DNA from: Phycisphaerae bacterium RAS2
Lineage (GTDB): Bacteria > Planctomycetota > Phycisphaerae > UBA1845 > UTPLA1
Length of the DNA stretch: 64,000 nt
NCBI GenBank assembly: GCA_007753915.1
Contig: CP036352.1
Coordinates: 1,984,001 to 2,048,000 of the forward strand
Direction: 5' to 3'
Positions 50,536 through 59,686 of the stretch are shown in pieces. The notes beneath the pieces are model-generated. The model saw nothing but the letters and a program-made list of their open reading frames with translations, made no database searches and was not told the origin of the DNA. The position numbers and the translations under genes were made by a program. How positions within the stretch are numbered: position 1 is the first letter of the stretch; each line of letters starts with the position of its first letter.

Positions 50536-51342
50536 GTGAGCGACCTACTTAAAGCAATCGTCCTCGGGGTCATCGAAGGCCTTAGCGAGTTCCTTCCGAT
50601 CTCCAGCACGGGCCACCTGATCATCGCGATGCCGATGCTGAAGGTGGACGGCGAATTGCCATCGTGGAAGGTCTTTCTCTATTTCATCCAGATCGGCGCG
50701 ATCCTGGCCGTCATCCTTCATTTTCGGCGACACCTGCTGAACGCGGCACTTGCGTCGCCGCGCGGCGGATTCGCCAGCCACCTCATTACGAAGCTCGTCG
50801 TCGCCATGCTGCCCGCCGCCGTGATCGGTCTGCCGCTCAACGACTACGTCGAGAAGATTCTTGAGAAACCCCTCCCGGTCGGAGTCGCCTTGATCCTTGG
50901 TGCGATCGCGATGGTCCTGATCGAACGCAAGTATCGTCGCACCACTGGTCCGGGGATCGACGATGTGACGCTGCGGCAGGCCTTCCTCATCGGCCTTGCC
51001 CAGGTCGTTTCGATCATCCCGGGGACCAGCCGCGCCATGGCGACGATCATGGGAGGGATGATCGCAGGCCTCCCAGCGCCGACGGCGGCGCAGTTCTCCT
51101 TTTATCTCGCCATTCCGACCTTGCTTGGGGCGGGCCTCCTCAAGCTCATCAAGTACCGGCATGCAATTGGTTCCGAACAGGCGGCTGTGCTGGCGGTGGG
51201 ATTCGCGACTTCATTTGTCGTGGCATGGGTGGTCGTCGCAGGATTCATGAAGTACCTGCAAACGCGGTCGCTCACTCCATTCGCGGTCTATCGCGTCATT
51301 CTGGGGCTGGCCGTCATCGGCTGGTGGATTCTCGCCAGGTAG
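50536..51342 (+). CDS. uppP: Undecaprenyl-diphosphatase
   Basis: This 268-residue BacA/UppP protein starts at GTG 50536. The conserved GVIEGLSEFLPISSTGHLI (E-x3-E and PISSTGH) and PGTSRAMATIMGG (PGxSRS/A) active-site motifs are present, with about eight membrane segments. It recycles the undecaprenyl carrier for peptidoglycan and polysaccharide synthesis. It is probably co-transcribed with pgsA. Confidence 0.95.
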   Translation: MSDLLKAIVLGVIEGLSEFLPISSTGHLIIAMPMLKVDGELPSWKVFLYFIQIGAILAVILHFRRHLLNAALASPRGGFASHLITKLVVAMLPAAVIGLPLNDYVEKILEKPLPVGVALILGAIAMVLIERKYRRTTGPGIDDVTLRQAFLIGLAQVVSIIPGTSRAMATIMGGMIAGLPAPTAAQFSFYLAIPTLLGAGLLKLIKYRHAIGSEQAAVLAVGFATSFVVAWVVVAGFMKYLQTRSLTPFAVYRVILGLAVIGWWILAR

Positions 51343-51499
51343 GGCCGCAACGACGTTCCCCGGCATCGCTAACCATCCAGCCTCCCCTGTGTCTGAACGT
51401 TTGTCCTCGTATTGCGGGGATCGCCTGTGGGTTGGCCGCCCACAGCGCCGTAAACGGCCAAGTCGGCGAAGACTCTGTCGTTTGCAGGAGAATTGAGAC

Positions 51500-51817
51500 A
51501 TGAACAGTCGTTTGAGAATCATGGTGTTGGGAGCCGTCGCCGCGTTGGCGGTTAGCACGGTCGGCGCGGCCACGGCCGAGGCCGGCGGACGGTGCGGCCC
51601 GCGGCGAGGCGGCTATTCGTACTCGTACAGCCGCTCGTGGTCCGACTGCGGTCCGCGATTCGCGGCACCGCGGTATTGCCCGCCGGTGCGGTCGTGGGGC
51701 TACTCGCGATCGTGGAACGATTGCGGTCCGCGATACAGTCGCGCGCCGCGGTCGGTCGGCTTCTCGTTCAACTACAGCCGAGGCGGCTGGGGTCGCGGCA
51801 ATCGCTGCGGCTGGTAA
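51500..51817 (+). CDS. Small secreted Gly/Arg/Tyr/Ser-rich protein
   Basis: This 105-residue protein has a signal peptide (RLRIMVLGAVAALAVSTVGA) and a mature part with repeats SYSRSWSDCGPR and GYSRSWNDCGPR. Six or seven cysteines recur in CGP contexts. An AGGAG lies 8 bases upstream of the ATG. A strong terminator follows. The repeat-rich basic mature region suggests a cell-surface or structural role; the function is unknown. Confidence 0.7.
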   Translation: MNSRLRIMVLGAVAALAVSTVGAATAEAGGRCGPRRGGYSYSYSRSWSDCGPRFAAPRYCPPVRSWGYSRSWNDCGPRYSRAPRSVGFSFNYSRGGWGRGNRCGW

Positions 51818-51857
51818 TTCGGTTTGATTGAGGCGTAGATTCGCCGGAAGCGTATTG

Positions 51858-51897
51858 CCGGCGGCGCGTGGCAAGGTCCAGCGCCGCCGGTTTTTTT
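51858..51897 (+). terminator. Rho-independent terminator
   Basis: CCGGCGGCGC pairs perfectly with GCGCCGCCGG around a 13-base loop and is followed by seven T residues. It terminates the Gly/Arg-rich protein gene. Confidence 0.92.
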
Positions 51898-51914
51898 GCG
51901 CGATGGTAAAATCG

Positions 51915-51948
51915 AAAAAGGCCCGGGCTTTGCGCCGCGGGCCTTTTT
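51915..51948. terminator. Bidirectional terminator hairpin
   Basis: AAAAAGGCCCG and CGGGCCTTTTT form a stem with A/T tracts on both sides. It serves the minus-strand small gene downstream as well as read-through from the left. Confidence 0.85.
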
Positions 51949-51997
51949 CTTGCCGCACTGGAGAGAGGAGAGGGAAGTTTGAAGCGTGTGACCGTTG

Positions 51998-52102
51998 CTA
52001 CGGTTGAATCGGGCCGAAGATCAGACCGAGGAATCCGGCGAGTATTTCCCAGATTCCCGAGAAGAACGCCTGAATGCTGGCCAACAGATCGAAGCCTTCC
52101 AT
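51998..52102 (-). CDS. 34-residue membrane miniprotein
   Basis: The minus-strand ATG at 52102 is preceded by AAGGAG about 12 bases upstream. It encodes MEGFDLLASIQAFFSGIWEI followed by a hydrophobic Gly/Leu/Phe-rich end and PIQP. The whole peptide is one amphipathic-to-hydrophobic helix. A terminator hairpin lies 50 bases past its stop. The boundaries are consistent with a real small gene, although no family is known. Confidence 0.5.
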   Translation of the reverse strand: MEGFDLLASIQAFFSGIWEILAGFLGLIFGPIQP

Positions 52103-52363
52103 TGTTAAGTTTGACTCCTTTTGTCCCAGCGTGATCACTGCTTTTCGCCATCCGGCACGCCGCCGGATCGTCGCACTTGAGAATGGCAAGCACCGTGCCA
52201 GTCCGTGCGGCGCGTCGCAATGCTTCCTGGATCCTGCTTGGTGGGGTCGAAAGCATCATCGATGGGCAATAGTCCCCTCGCGCAGCCGCGACTGACTGGA
52301 ATCCACCCACAGTCACAGGTCCCAGAAGTTGTCTGATCACATTGCGCGGGAATCGGCACGAGC

Positions 52364-54079
52364 TTATCGCGCTGCGTGCCAATGATCGATCTGGTTGGGC
52401 GAACAGAGTGTGAATCCCCCGGTTGCCTGCGAAACAACCGCGGTAGGGGAGGGGCGTGAGGCAATAGGGCGAAGAGAAGCCTGCCCCACCAGGAGCGAGC
52501 TTTCCACCAGCAGCGGGCCCTTGTGCCGAAACTCGCGCAGGACGGCCTGCAACTCCGGGCCGTCCACGTCCCGAAAACTCGCGATCGCCCGGCGGCCGAG
52601 ATAATTCGCTGCAATGGCGGTCAGCTTGGCGTCGCTTTGCTGGTCGGTGACACATACCAATTCGGCGCCCGCCAGCACGCGCGAGTCAAGCCAATTGGCG
52701 AGATTCTGGCCGGCTGCCAATCGGGCGGAGGATTTTACTGCGGCGATATCGAGAGACCCTTGAAGATGCACGCGTTCCATCGCGGCGGCGGACGCTGCAA
52801 TCAAGATCGTGGCCGCGACCGCGCCCTTTGCGAGGCGAATTCGTCCCGCTCGAAGCATCGTCTGCCGCGCAGCGGACCCAATTTCAACGACGTAGCACCA
52901 CGCAATCGGCAGCAGCGGGGCGGCGAGCCGCATTCCCTCCTGATAGGGCCAGACCGAAATGATTCCGAGCGTGATTAGAAAGTAAACGTCCTCCGCCCCA
53001 GGGCGCTTCACCAGGCGTGCGGCGCACCATGCGATCAACAGGCCGCCAATCGCGAACGACGTCGGGCGATTCCAGGGAGACTGGAAGAATCGCCAGCCGA
53101 CATGCTCGGGAATCAGGAGTGACTTGAGGGCATCGAGGCGGGCTGGGCCGAATCGAATGAAGCGTTCGGCTTGCAATGCCACTCCAGTGGCGTTCGTGCC
53201 TTCGTTGGAGCGCGGCTGCGACCAGATGTCGCTGTACTGACGCGACGGAGGATAGGCCGACTGACGAAGTTCCCACGCGCCGAGTGCAAGGATAGTCGGC
53301 CCGGCGAAGAGCAGGGTCGCCAGGATCGCTCGTCGTGGAGTCACTCTGATTTGCAGCAGGCACATCGCCGCGCCGGCAATAAGCAAGCCGATGCCGATCG
53401 AGCGCACGAGGAGACTCGCGGCTGTCGCCACACCGGCCAAAGCCGCCCACATCCGGATGGGTCCCGCCTCACGCAACGAGCCATGGAGGCGGCCGATCAA
53501 CCACAACGCGAGCAACGAGAGCGGCAGGTAAGCAAGCTCCGAAAGCAGCGTCGCCGATTGCTGGAGAAGGACGCCGCTTGCAGCGACGGCGAGACCTGCT
53601 ACCAGCGCGCCCCGATCACCCAGTCGCCGCCTTAACAAGACATACGTCATCATTACCGCCGCGGCGGAAGCAATCGACGCCCCGATGCGAATGGCTGTCC
53701 ACGGCATAGCACCGAATCGCAGGAAGGGGGCGAGCACATAGAAGAATCCCGGGGGGCATTGCGGCCGTTCGGGCGGCAACGCGCCCGTTTGCACGAGGCT
53801 TCGAGCGGCCGTTAGGAACATAAAGCTGTCGGGCGACAGCGCGATCCAATTGCCCCATACTGGGATGTGTGTGGCAAATACAATCGCCGCCAGCAACACG
53901 CAGAAAATTCCCGTGCGCCGGCGCGATGGATTCAGCGGGGTCGCGGAACTCGAAACACAATCCAACACGTCCTGGTCGGAAACCGGCTCCGGGATCACCA
54001 TGCCCCGAATCGGCGAGGGAGCGAGGCTGGGACGCGCGAGATCCAGCCGATTCAGTCGGGGCGGGGCGGGCGATTGCAT
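52364..54079 (-). CDS. Multi-span membrane protein, glycosyltransferase family 39-like (ArnT/PMT type)
   Basis: This protein of about 571 residues has about ten membrane segments. The first outer loop contains SPDSFMFLTAARSL, resembling the acidic-motif loop of GT-C fold glycosyltransferases, and ERPQCPPGFFYVLAPFLRF follows. The soluble C-terminal 120 residues lie outside the membrane. It would use a polyprenyl-phosphate sugar donor. The start may be ATG 54001 instead of 54079. Specific acceptors cannot be predicted. Confidence 0.7.
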   Translation of the reverse strand: MQSPAPPRLNRLDLARPSLAPSPIRGMVIPEPVSDQDVLDCVSSSATPLNPSRRRTGIFCVLLAAIVFATHIPVWGNWIALSPDSFMFLTAARSLVQTGALPPERPQCPPGFFYVLAPFLRFGAMPWTAIRIGASIASAAAVMMTYVLLRRRLGDRGALVAGLAVAASGVLLQQSATLLSELAYLPLSLLALWLIGRLHGSLREAGPIRMWAALAGVATAASLLVRSIGIGLLIAGAAMCLLQIRVTPRRAILATLLFAGPTILALGAWELRQSAYPPSRQYSDIWSQPRSNEGTNATGVALQAERFIRFGPARLDALKSLLIPEHVGWRFFQSPWNRPTSFAIGGLLIAWCAARLVKRPGAEDVYFLITLGIISVWPYQEGMRLAAPLLPIAWCYVVEIGSAARQTMLRAGRIRLAKGAVAATILIAASAAAMERVHLQGSLDIAAVKSSARLAAGQNLANWLDSRVLAGAELVCVTDQQSDAKLTAIAANYLGRRAIASFRDVDGPELQAVLREFRHKGPLLVESSLLVGQASLRPIASRPSPTAVVSQATGGFTLCSPNQIDHWHAAR

Positions 54080-54234
54080 GAGTTAGTCATCGACGCGGCC
54101 GTTCAACGCGGCTTAGCGAAAGAACGAGTCCCGCGATTGGATCGAGAAGTGCGCTACCCGAAGGCCGTTTTTTTCATACAATCCTCGGCTGCGGCGGACG
54201 CTGTGAACAAACCCGCCCCGGAAGGCTTGCTTGG

Positions 54235-56904
54235 ATGAATGATTTCGAACGCTTCGACACCGACCCAGTCGAAACCCAGGAATGGCTTGATTCGCTCCGC
54301 GCCGTGATTGCCCATCAGGGGCAGTCGCGGGCGGGTTACCTGATGACCATCTTGCGCGACTATGCCCACGCACAGGGCATGCCGGTTCCCTTCAGCGCCA
54401 ACACGCCGTACGTCAATACAATTCCCGCCGATCAGCAACCGAAGTACCCCGGCGATCGGGCGATCGAACGCCGGCTCAAGAGCCTGCTTCGATGGAACGC
54501 GATGGCGCTGGTCGTGCGGGCCAATCGGCGCTCCAGCGGCATCGGCGGGCACATTTCCACGTACGCCAGCGCGGCCACGCTTCTGGAAGTGGGCTTTCAG
54601 CACTTCTTTCGCGCGAACACGCCCGAGCGCTCCGGGGATCAGATTTATTTTCAGGGGCACGCCTCGCCCGGTATTTATGCGCGGGCCTATTTGCTGGGCC
54701 GCTTGACCGCGCAACAGATGCACAACTTTCGTCGCGAGCTGCAACCCGGCGGGGGGCTATCCAGTTACCCGCACCCATGGCTTATGCCGAACTTCTGGGA
54801 GTTTCCGACCGTCTCGATGGGCCTCGGCCCGCTCTCGGCGATCTACCAGGCGAGATTTAATCGGTACCTTCATGACCGCGGACTGGCACAAACCGATCAC
54901 TGCCGCGTCTGGGCGTTTCTCGGCGACGGCGAAATGGACGAGCCGGAAAGCATGGGCGCGATCACGCTGGCCTCGCGCGAAGGGTTGGACAATCTCATTT
55001 TCGTCGTGAACTGCAACCTGCAACGGCTCGACGGCCCGGTCCGCGGCAACGGCAGCATTGTGCAGGAACTGGAAGCCGCTTTTCGCGGTGCCGGGTGGAA
55101 CGCCATCAAGGTGCTTTGGGGCCACGACTGGGACCCGCTCTTCGAAGCCGACGAGGATCATCTGTTGCCCGCGCGGATGGCGCGCACCGTTGATGGCGAA
55201 TGGCAGCGATACAGCACAGAATCGGGCGACTACATTCGTGAGAAGTTCTTCGGCGCGCATCCCAACCTGCTCAAACTGGTTGAACACCTTTCCGACAAGC
55301 AGTTGCAGAAGCTGCGGCTCGGCGGGCACGATCCCGAGAAGGTCTTCGCTGCGTTCGACCGAGCCGTGCGTCCGAACGGCAAGCCGACCGTCATCCTCGC
55401 GCGAACGATCAAGGGCTACGGACTGGGCGAGGCCGGCGAGGGCAAGAACATCACGCATCAGCAGAAGAAGCTGAATGAAGACGAGCTTCGGCATTTCCGC
55501 GACCGGTTTGAAATCCCCGTCTCCGACAAAGACCTGAAAGACGCGCCGTTCTATCGGCCGCCGGAGAACAGCCCCGAGCTGCAATACCTCCGCGACCAGC
55601 GCGCGAAGCTGGGCGGCTACATCCCTCGGCGCGTCGTGCGGGCGCAGCCGCTGGAAGAACCGTCGGAAAAGTGCTTCAACGAATTCTACGGCGGCAGCGG
55701 GGGGCGCGAGGTCTCGACCACGATGGCGTTTGTGCGCATCCTGGCGCGCCTGCTGGAGGACAAAAAGGTCGGGCGGTTGATCGTGCCGATCGTCCCCGAC
55801 GAATCGCGAACGTTCGGCATGGACGCGCTGTTTCAGAAATATGCCATTTACGCTCACTTCGGCCAGAAGTACGAACCGGTCGATCGCAAGCAGTTGATGT
55901 ACTACCGCGAGGAGACCAACGGCCAGATTCTTCAGGAGGGCATCACCGAGGCCGGCTCGCTGGCGTCGTTCACTGCCGCGGGCACAGCCTATGTCACCCA
56001 CGGCGTTAACACGATTCCGTTCTTCGTGTTCTACTCGATGTTCGGCTTTCAGCGCGTCGGCGACAGCATCTGGGCGCACGCAGACATGCGCGGCCGTGGA
56101 TTCCTCATGGGCGCGACCGCCGGCCGCACGACCCTCGCCGGCGAAGGGTTGCAGCATCAGGACGGCAACAGCCACCTTCTGGCGAGCACGGTTCCGAACA
56201 TCGTGACATACGACCCGGCGTTTGCCTATGAACTGGCGGTCATCATTCGCGATGGCATTCACCGGATGTATGAGAAACAGGAAGACGTCTTTTATTACAT
56301 CACGATCGGCAACGAGCCGTACGTGATGCCCGCGATGCCCGAGGGGTGCGAAGAGGGCATTCTGCGAGGCATGTACCTCTTCCAGCGCGGCGAGCGCAAG
56401 CGCAACTGGCCGCACGTGCACCTGCTGGGCAGCGGGTCGATCCTGAATGAAGTCATCCGGGCACAGGCGATCCTGGCGGAACGATTCAAGGTCGTGGCCG
56501 ATGTGTGGAGCGTCACGAGTTACCTGCAGCTGCGGCGCGACGCGCTGGCGGCCGAGCGATGGAGTCGCCTGCACCCGACCGCCAAACCGCGACGCGGTTA
56601 TTTCGAACAGCAGATGGCGGCCGATCCGGCGCCGATCGTAGCGGCGAGCGATTACGTCAAGACGGTCGCCGAACAAGTGGCACGTTGGGCACCGGCGGAG
56701 TTCTGTCCGCTCGGGACGGATGGTTTTGGTCGCAGCGAAGCGCGCGAGGAACTTCGGCGGCATTTCGAAGTTGACGCGGAGTCGATCGTGGTTGCTACGC
56801 TGCATCAATTGGCAGCCAAGGGCAGCGTCGATGCCAAAGTCGTTGAAGACGCCATCCGCACGTTCGGGCTTGATCCCGAAGGCCGCGACCCTGCGAAGGC
56901 ATGA
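54235..56904 (+). CDS. aceE: Pyruvate dehydrogenase E1 component, homodimeric type
   Basis: This 889-residue protein matches AceE (about 887 in E. coli). The thiamine-Mg motif is GDGEMDEPESMGAITLASRE .. NCNLQ, after the GHASPGIYARAYLLGRL segment. The C-terminal transketolase-like part includes QEGITEAGSLASFTAAGTAY and GNEPYVMP. It decarboxylates pyruvate for acetyl-CoA synthesis. The E2 and E3 genes are not adjacent. It gives the organism a second pyruvate-oxidising enzyme besides the ferredoxin-linked one at 17-20 kb. Confidence 0.96.
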   Translation: MNDFERFDTDPVETQEWLDSLRAVIAHQGQSRAGYLMTILRDYAHAQGMPVPFSANTPYVNTIPADQQPKYPGDRAIERRLKSLLRWNAMALVVRANRRSSGIGGHISTYASAATLLEVGFQHFFRANTPERSGDQIYFQGHASPGIYARAYLLGRLTAQQMHNFRRELQPGGGLSSYPHPWLMPNFWEFPTVSMGLGPLSAIYQARFNRYLHDRGLAQTDHCRVWAFLGDGEMDEPESMGAITLASREGLDNLIFVVNCNLQRLDGPVRGNGSIVQELEAAFRGAGWNAIKVLWGHDWDPLFEADEDHLLPARMARTVDGEWQRYSTESGDYIREKFFGAHPNLLKLVEHLSDKQLQKLRLGGHDPEKVFAAFDRAVRPNGKPTVILARTIKGYGLGEAGEGKNITHQQKKLNEDELRHFRDRFEIPVSDKDLKDAPFYRPPENSPELQYLRDQRAKLGGYIPRRVVRAQPLEEPSEKCFNEFYGGSGGREVSTTMAFVRILARLLEDKKVGRLIVPIVPDESRTFGMDALFQKYAIYAHFGQKYEPVDRKQLMYYREETNGQILQEGITEAGSLASFTAAGTAYVTHGVNTIPFFVFYSMFGFQRVGDSIWAHADMRGRGFLMGATAGRTTLAGEGLQHQDGNSHLLASTVPNIVTYDPAFAYELAVIIRDGIHRMYEKQEDVFYYITIGNEPYVMPAMPEGCEEGILRGMYLFQRGERKRNWPHVHLLGSGSILNEVIRAQAILAERFKVVADVWSVTSYLQLRRDALAAERWSRLHPTAKPRRGYFEQQMAADPAPIVAASDYVKTVAEQVARWAPAEFCPLGTDGFGRSEAREELRRHFEVDAESIVVATLHQLAAKGSVDAKVVEDAIRTFGLDPEGRDPAKA

Positions 56905-56910
56905 CATCCG

Positions 56911-57789
56911 TCAAGGCAATGCGTCGGGCAAACGCAGGAGCTCGGTGAGGGGCGACGGATCGGGGAAGGACAGCGATCCGCCTGCAGGGTCGCCGTTCGC
57001 CAGCGGCACGAGCTTGTAATACTCATTGCCGACAAAGTCGCCGACCTGCGACGGGGAGCAGCGACAGATCACGTTCGTCAGGAATTGCCAATCGTCAGTG
57101 AAGTAAAGATAAGGGCCGGACATGTCCGGTGGATCTTCAAACACCCCGGCCACGACCAGCTCCGGAACTGAGTCGATCGGCGGCTCACAAGCAAACCGGC
57201 GATGGGGCAGGGGCTCGCCGAACTGTTTCAGGGCGGCCGTTTCCAGAGAGCGGCTGACAAAGATCACAAGCGGTCCCGTCGAATCGCTCGAGTCGCGTGG
57301 CATGTGTTCGACGATCATCGGCGCCCCAACCTCGGTGAGGGTGAATCGAACAGTGGCCGAATTGACCACCCCGCAGGATAGCGATTCGGAAGGCGTCTGG
57401 TTATTCCCGGTAGGCAAATGCCATTGAAAGGTGACCTGTCGTCGAAGCACCGGGCCAAAGTGGGTCTCGGCCTCTGCGTAGTTCAGGGTAAGGCGGGGCG
57501 CTTCGCCAGCGGGTCTTGTGGCTGCGTCAGGTTCCGGGGCGGGTCGTTCGACGACGATCAGCGGGGCGACCAGTGTAGGCCGATCCGGCTCGAGCCATGG
57601 GTCAGGTTTGTGGAAGTCGGCGAGGATGAAGTACCTTTCCGTGCGGTAGTAGAAGTCATCCAGCCTGTCGGCCTGTTCCGGCGGCGGGGCGTCCGGGGGC
57701 GATACGGAGCCGGGGCGCGGGCCGCACCCCCATCCCGCGCAGGATAGCATTAATACTATTGCCTTTCGTCTTATGTCAATCGTATTCAT
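56911..57789 (-). CDS. Hypothetical secreted or lipid-anchored protein
   Basis: This 292-residue protein starts at ATG 57789 with a basic n-region and short hydrophobic core ending CAGWGCG, a poor but possible lipobox. The body is Pro/Asp/Glu-rich with beta-type sequence (TFQWHLPTG, VRFTLTEVGAPMIVEH, YLYFTDDWQF). The stop lies 6 bases from the aceE stop (convergent). I do not recognise a family. Confidence 0.6.
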   Translation of the reverse strand: MNTIDIRRKAIVLMLSCAGWGCGPRPGSVSPPDAPPPEQADRLDDFYYRTERYFILADFHKPDPWLEPDRPTLVAPLIVVERPAPEPDAATRPAGEAPRLTLNYAEAETHFGPVLRRQVTFQWHLPTGNNQTPSESLSCGVVNSATVRFTLTEVGAPMIVEHMPRDSSDSTGPLVIFVSRSLETAALKQFGEPLPHRRFACEPPIDSVPELVVAGVFEDPPDMSGPYLYFTDDWQFLTNVICRCSPSQVGDFVGNEYYKLVPLANGDPAGGSLSFPDPSPLTELLRLPDALP

Positions 57790-57815
57790 AATACATAACT
57801 TTGCCAAACAGATTA

Positions 57816-58580
57816 TTACGCCTGCCTTGCCGTTTGCATCATCAGCAGCAGGGGCCAGCCTAGGTACTTCTCCGACCGCGGCGACCGCGCCACCAGGGCC
57901 TCGTCCACCGCGTGCTCGCTCAAATGATCCAAGGTCAGGCCCGCTCGCAGGGCCGCGTTCACGTAATCGCTGATCGTATGCGAGCAGCTTCGCGGCCGCG
58001 TCTGAACGCCCGTACGCGGGTCGGTGAATCGCGCCGAAACGCCGCGCAGCATCATCGCCGGATGCAGGTTCGACACCACGGCAAACCCGCCGGGCCGAAG
58101 CACCCGACGAAACTCGCCAAACACAAAGCCCAGGTCCGGGACATGCTCCAGCACGAGGCCGCACACGATTCGATCGAGTTCGCCGTCGGCGAATGGAAGG
58201 GGGGCCGCGAGATCATGTTGACGGAAATCCACCTTCGCGCAGCCCGGCTTGCTGCGCGCCTTTTCCAGCATGCCGCGTGAGAAATCCAGCCCGATGACGC
58301 TCGCTCCGGCCGCCGCCAGCCATTGCGTATGCCGGCCGGTCCCGCAGCCGACGTCCGCCACGTTCAGCCCGCGAAGGGTGCCCAGGAGGTCGATGACCCG
58401 GGGCTGTTCGAGCTGGATCAGCGGGTTGTCCTCTCCGTCGTAAATCTCGGCCCAGAGGTCGTATCCGGCTTCGGCAGGAAGCACGTGGTATTCGCCGGCT
58501 GCCGCCATGCCGCAAACCGGTGATTCGGAATGACTTGGAAGTGCGGAATTCGATTGACTAGATGCGGAATTCGGAGTCAT
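57816..58580 (-). CDS. Class I SAM-dependent methyltransferase
   Basis: This 254-residue protein has motif I VADVGCGTGRHTQWL, GASVIGLDFSRGMLEKAR, then LDRIVCGLVLEHV and LRPGGFAVVSNLHP, all typical of the UbiE/Methyltransf_11 family. The N-terminal 25 residues are Ser-rich and may not be translated; ATG 58506 (MAAAGEYHV) is an alternative start. The substrate is unknown. Confidence 0.85.
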   Translation of the reverse strand: MTPNSASSQSNSALPSHSESPVCGMAAAGEYHVLPAEAGYDLWAEIYDGEDNPLIQLEQPRVIDLLGTLRGLNVADVGCGTGRHTQWLAAAGASVIGLDFSRGMLEKARSKPGCAKVDFRQHDLAAPLPFADGELDRIVCGLVLEHVPDLGFVFGEFRRVLRPGGFAVVSNLHPAMMLRGVSARFTDPRTGVQTRPRSCSHTISDYVNAALRAGLTLDHLSEHAVDEALVARSPRSEKYLGWPLLLMMQTARQA

Positions 58581-58709
58581 GCCGGGATCGTAGCCGCACC
58601 GGCATCGAACGCAACATAACAGTCATTATGAGACGTTAAGCAGGGGGTTCAATTCGCAGGAAAGTGCTTGCCCGTACGCTGTTGCTTCCGCTTGATTAGG
58701 CAGGATCGC

Positions 58710-59009
58710 TTAGGGCCTTGCAGCTCCGAGCACGCGCTTCAGGTCGATCTGGTCCCAAAGGATGAGTTCACGCCGAGTCGTGTCGTAGCTGTACACGTTG
58801 GTGATTTGAGCGGCCGCGTCCGTGATGTAGATGATTTCGTCGTTCTCACTGAATTGGGCTGTAACCATGATGTAGTCCCCGCCACGATCGAGCATGCCGA
58901 CGGCTTGGGCCGGGTTATGCACGCCGGAGGTCGCGAGAATCACAGCCGCCAGGAGGATGACCGCCGTGATGGATAGGACGCTAATGGTCAGGTTCTTGCT
59001 GTCGTTCAT
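58710..59009 (-). CDS. Small membrane-anchored protein, planctomycete type (GGDYIMVT family)
   Basis: This 99-residue protein has one N-terminal membrane segment (LTISVLSITAVILLAAVILA). A beta-rich domain follows, with GGDYIMVTAQFSENDEIIYI and TDAAAQITNVYSYD. The neighbouring gene at 59064 has the same architecture (NYLMVGGQIRRGQDALYVID), so the two are probably paralogues. The function is unknown. Confidence 0.7.
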   Translation of the reverse strand: MNDSKNLTISVLSITAVILLAAVILATSGVHNPAQAVGMLDRGGDYIMVTAQFSENDEIIYITDAAAQITNVYSYDTTRRELILWDQIDLKRVLGAARP

Positions 59010-59063
59010 GGGTTCTCTGCTCATTGCGGCGCCGCATGGCGCGGATCGACGACCTCATCAGGG

Positions 59064-59360
59064 TTACTTGCCAACCGCACCGCGAAACTCCCGCTGGAGG
59101 TCTCGCACGCCGGCGTGGAACACCTTTCGATCATTCTGCGCCCGGCTGGTGACAAACACGTGCAGCCGTCGCGTGGCAAGGTCAATGACGTATAACGCAT
59201 CCTGACCACGGCGAATCTGCCCGCCCACCATGAGGTAATTCTGGGCCAGCGGCGCGGCCTGGGCGTAGGCTTGCGAACTGGAAGGCGTAGACAAGATCAA
59301 CGTTGCCAACAGCAGCAGGTTGACCCCCACCAGAAGCACGATGATTGCGCGTTTCGACAT
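59064..59360 (-). CDS. Small membrane-anchored protein, paralogue of the downstream gene
   Basis: This 98-residue protein has a membrane segment AIIVLLVGVNLLLLATLIL. A domain follows that parallels its neighbour: LMVGGQIRRGQDALYVIDLA, TRRLHVFVTSRAQNDRK. ATG 59360 has GGATGA close upstream; ATG 59369 is possible. It belongs to a set of three small minus-strand genes (59643 to 58710) that look co-transcribed. Confidence 0.68.
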   Translation of the reverse strand: MSKRAIIVLLVGVNLLLLATLILSTPSSSQAYAQAAPLAQNYLMVGGQIRRGQDALYVIDLATRRLHVFVTSRAQNDRKVFHAGVRDLQREFRGAVGK

Positions 59361-59400
59361 TCGATTCATCCGGTTCAGATTGATTCGACGAGGTTTCGGG

Positions 59401-59643
59401 TCACGGCTCCTGCGGCGTCCGCTTGCTCGGTTTGAATGCGATGGCCAGCGCGCCGATCAGGAACGCTCCCGCCAGTGCATACTCGACAAGTGGCCGCGAC
59501 GCGGGCAGGCCTTCCACGTTGATCGGTTTGATCGCCGGGTCGTCCGTTTGTGCGAAGGCGGTCGCGACACCGAGCAGCAGGCCTGCGGCCCATGCCAGCA
59601 GATGCCACCGCCCCACCATCAAACTCTTGCGCCGCTGCACCAT
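59401..59643 (-). CDS. Small two-span membrane protein
   Basis: This 80-residue protein has a signal-like first segment (HLLAWAAGLLLGVATAFAQT) and a second segment (LVEYALAGAFLIGALAIAF) with a basic tail KPSKRTPQEP. ATG 59643 fits better than the upstream frame start. It is the first gene of the small-protein set. The function is unknown. Confidence 0.6.
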   Translation of the reverse strand: MVQRRKSLMVGRWHLLAWAAGLLLGVATAFAQTDDPAIKPINVEGLPASRPLVEYALAGAFLIGALAIAFKPSKRTPQEP

Positions 59644-59686
59644 GACGGAATTGTATCGCTTTGGGCCTGCCCCGCAATATCGGCCT

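Noticed and set aside
54757-56907. 716-codon minus-strand open frame opposite aceE
   Set aside because: It mirrors the aceE codons; no ribosome-binding site, no family motifs.
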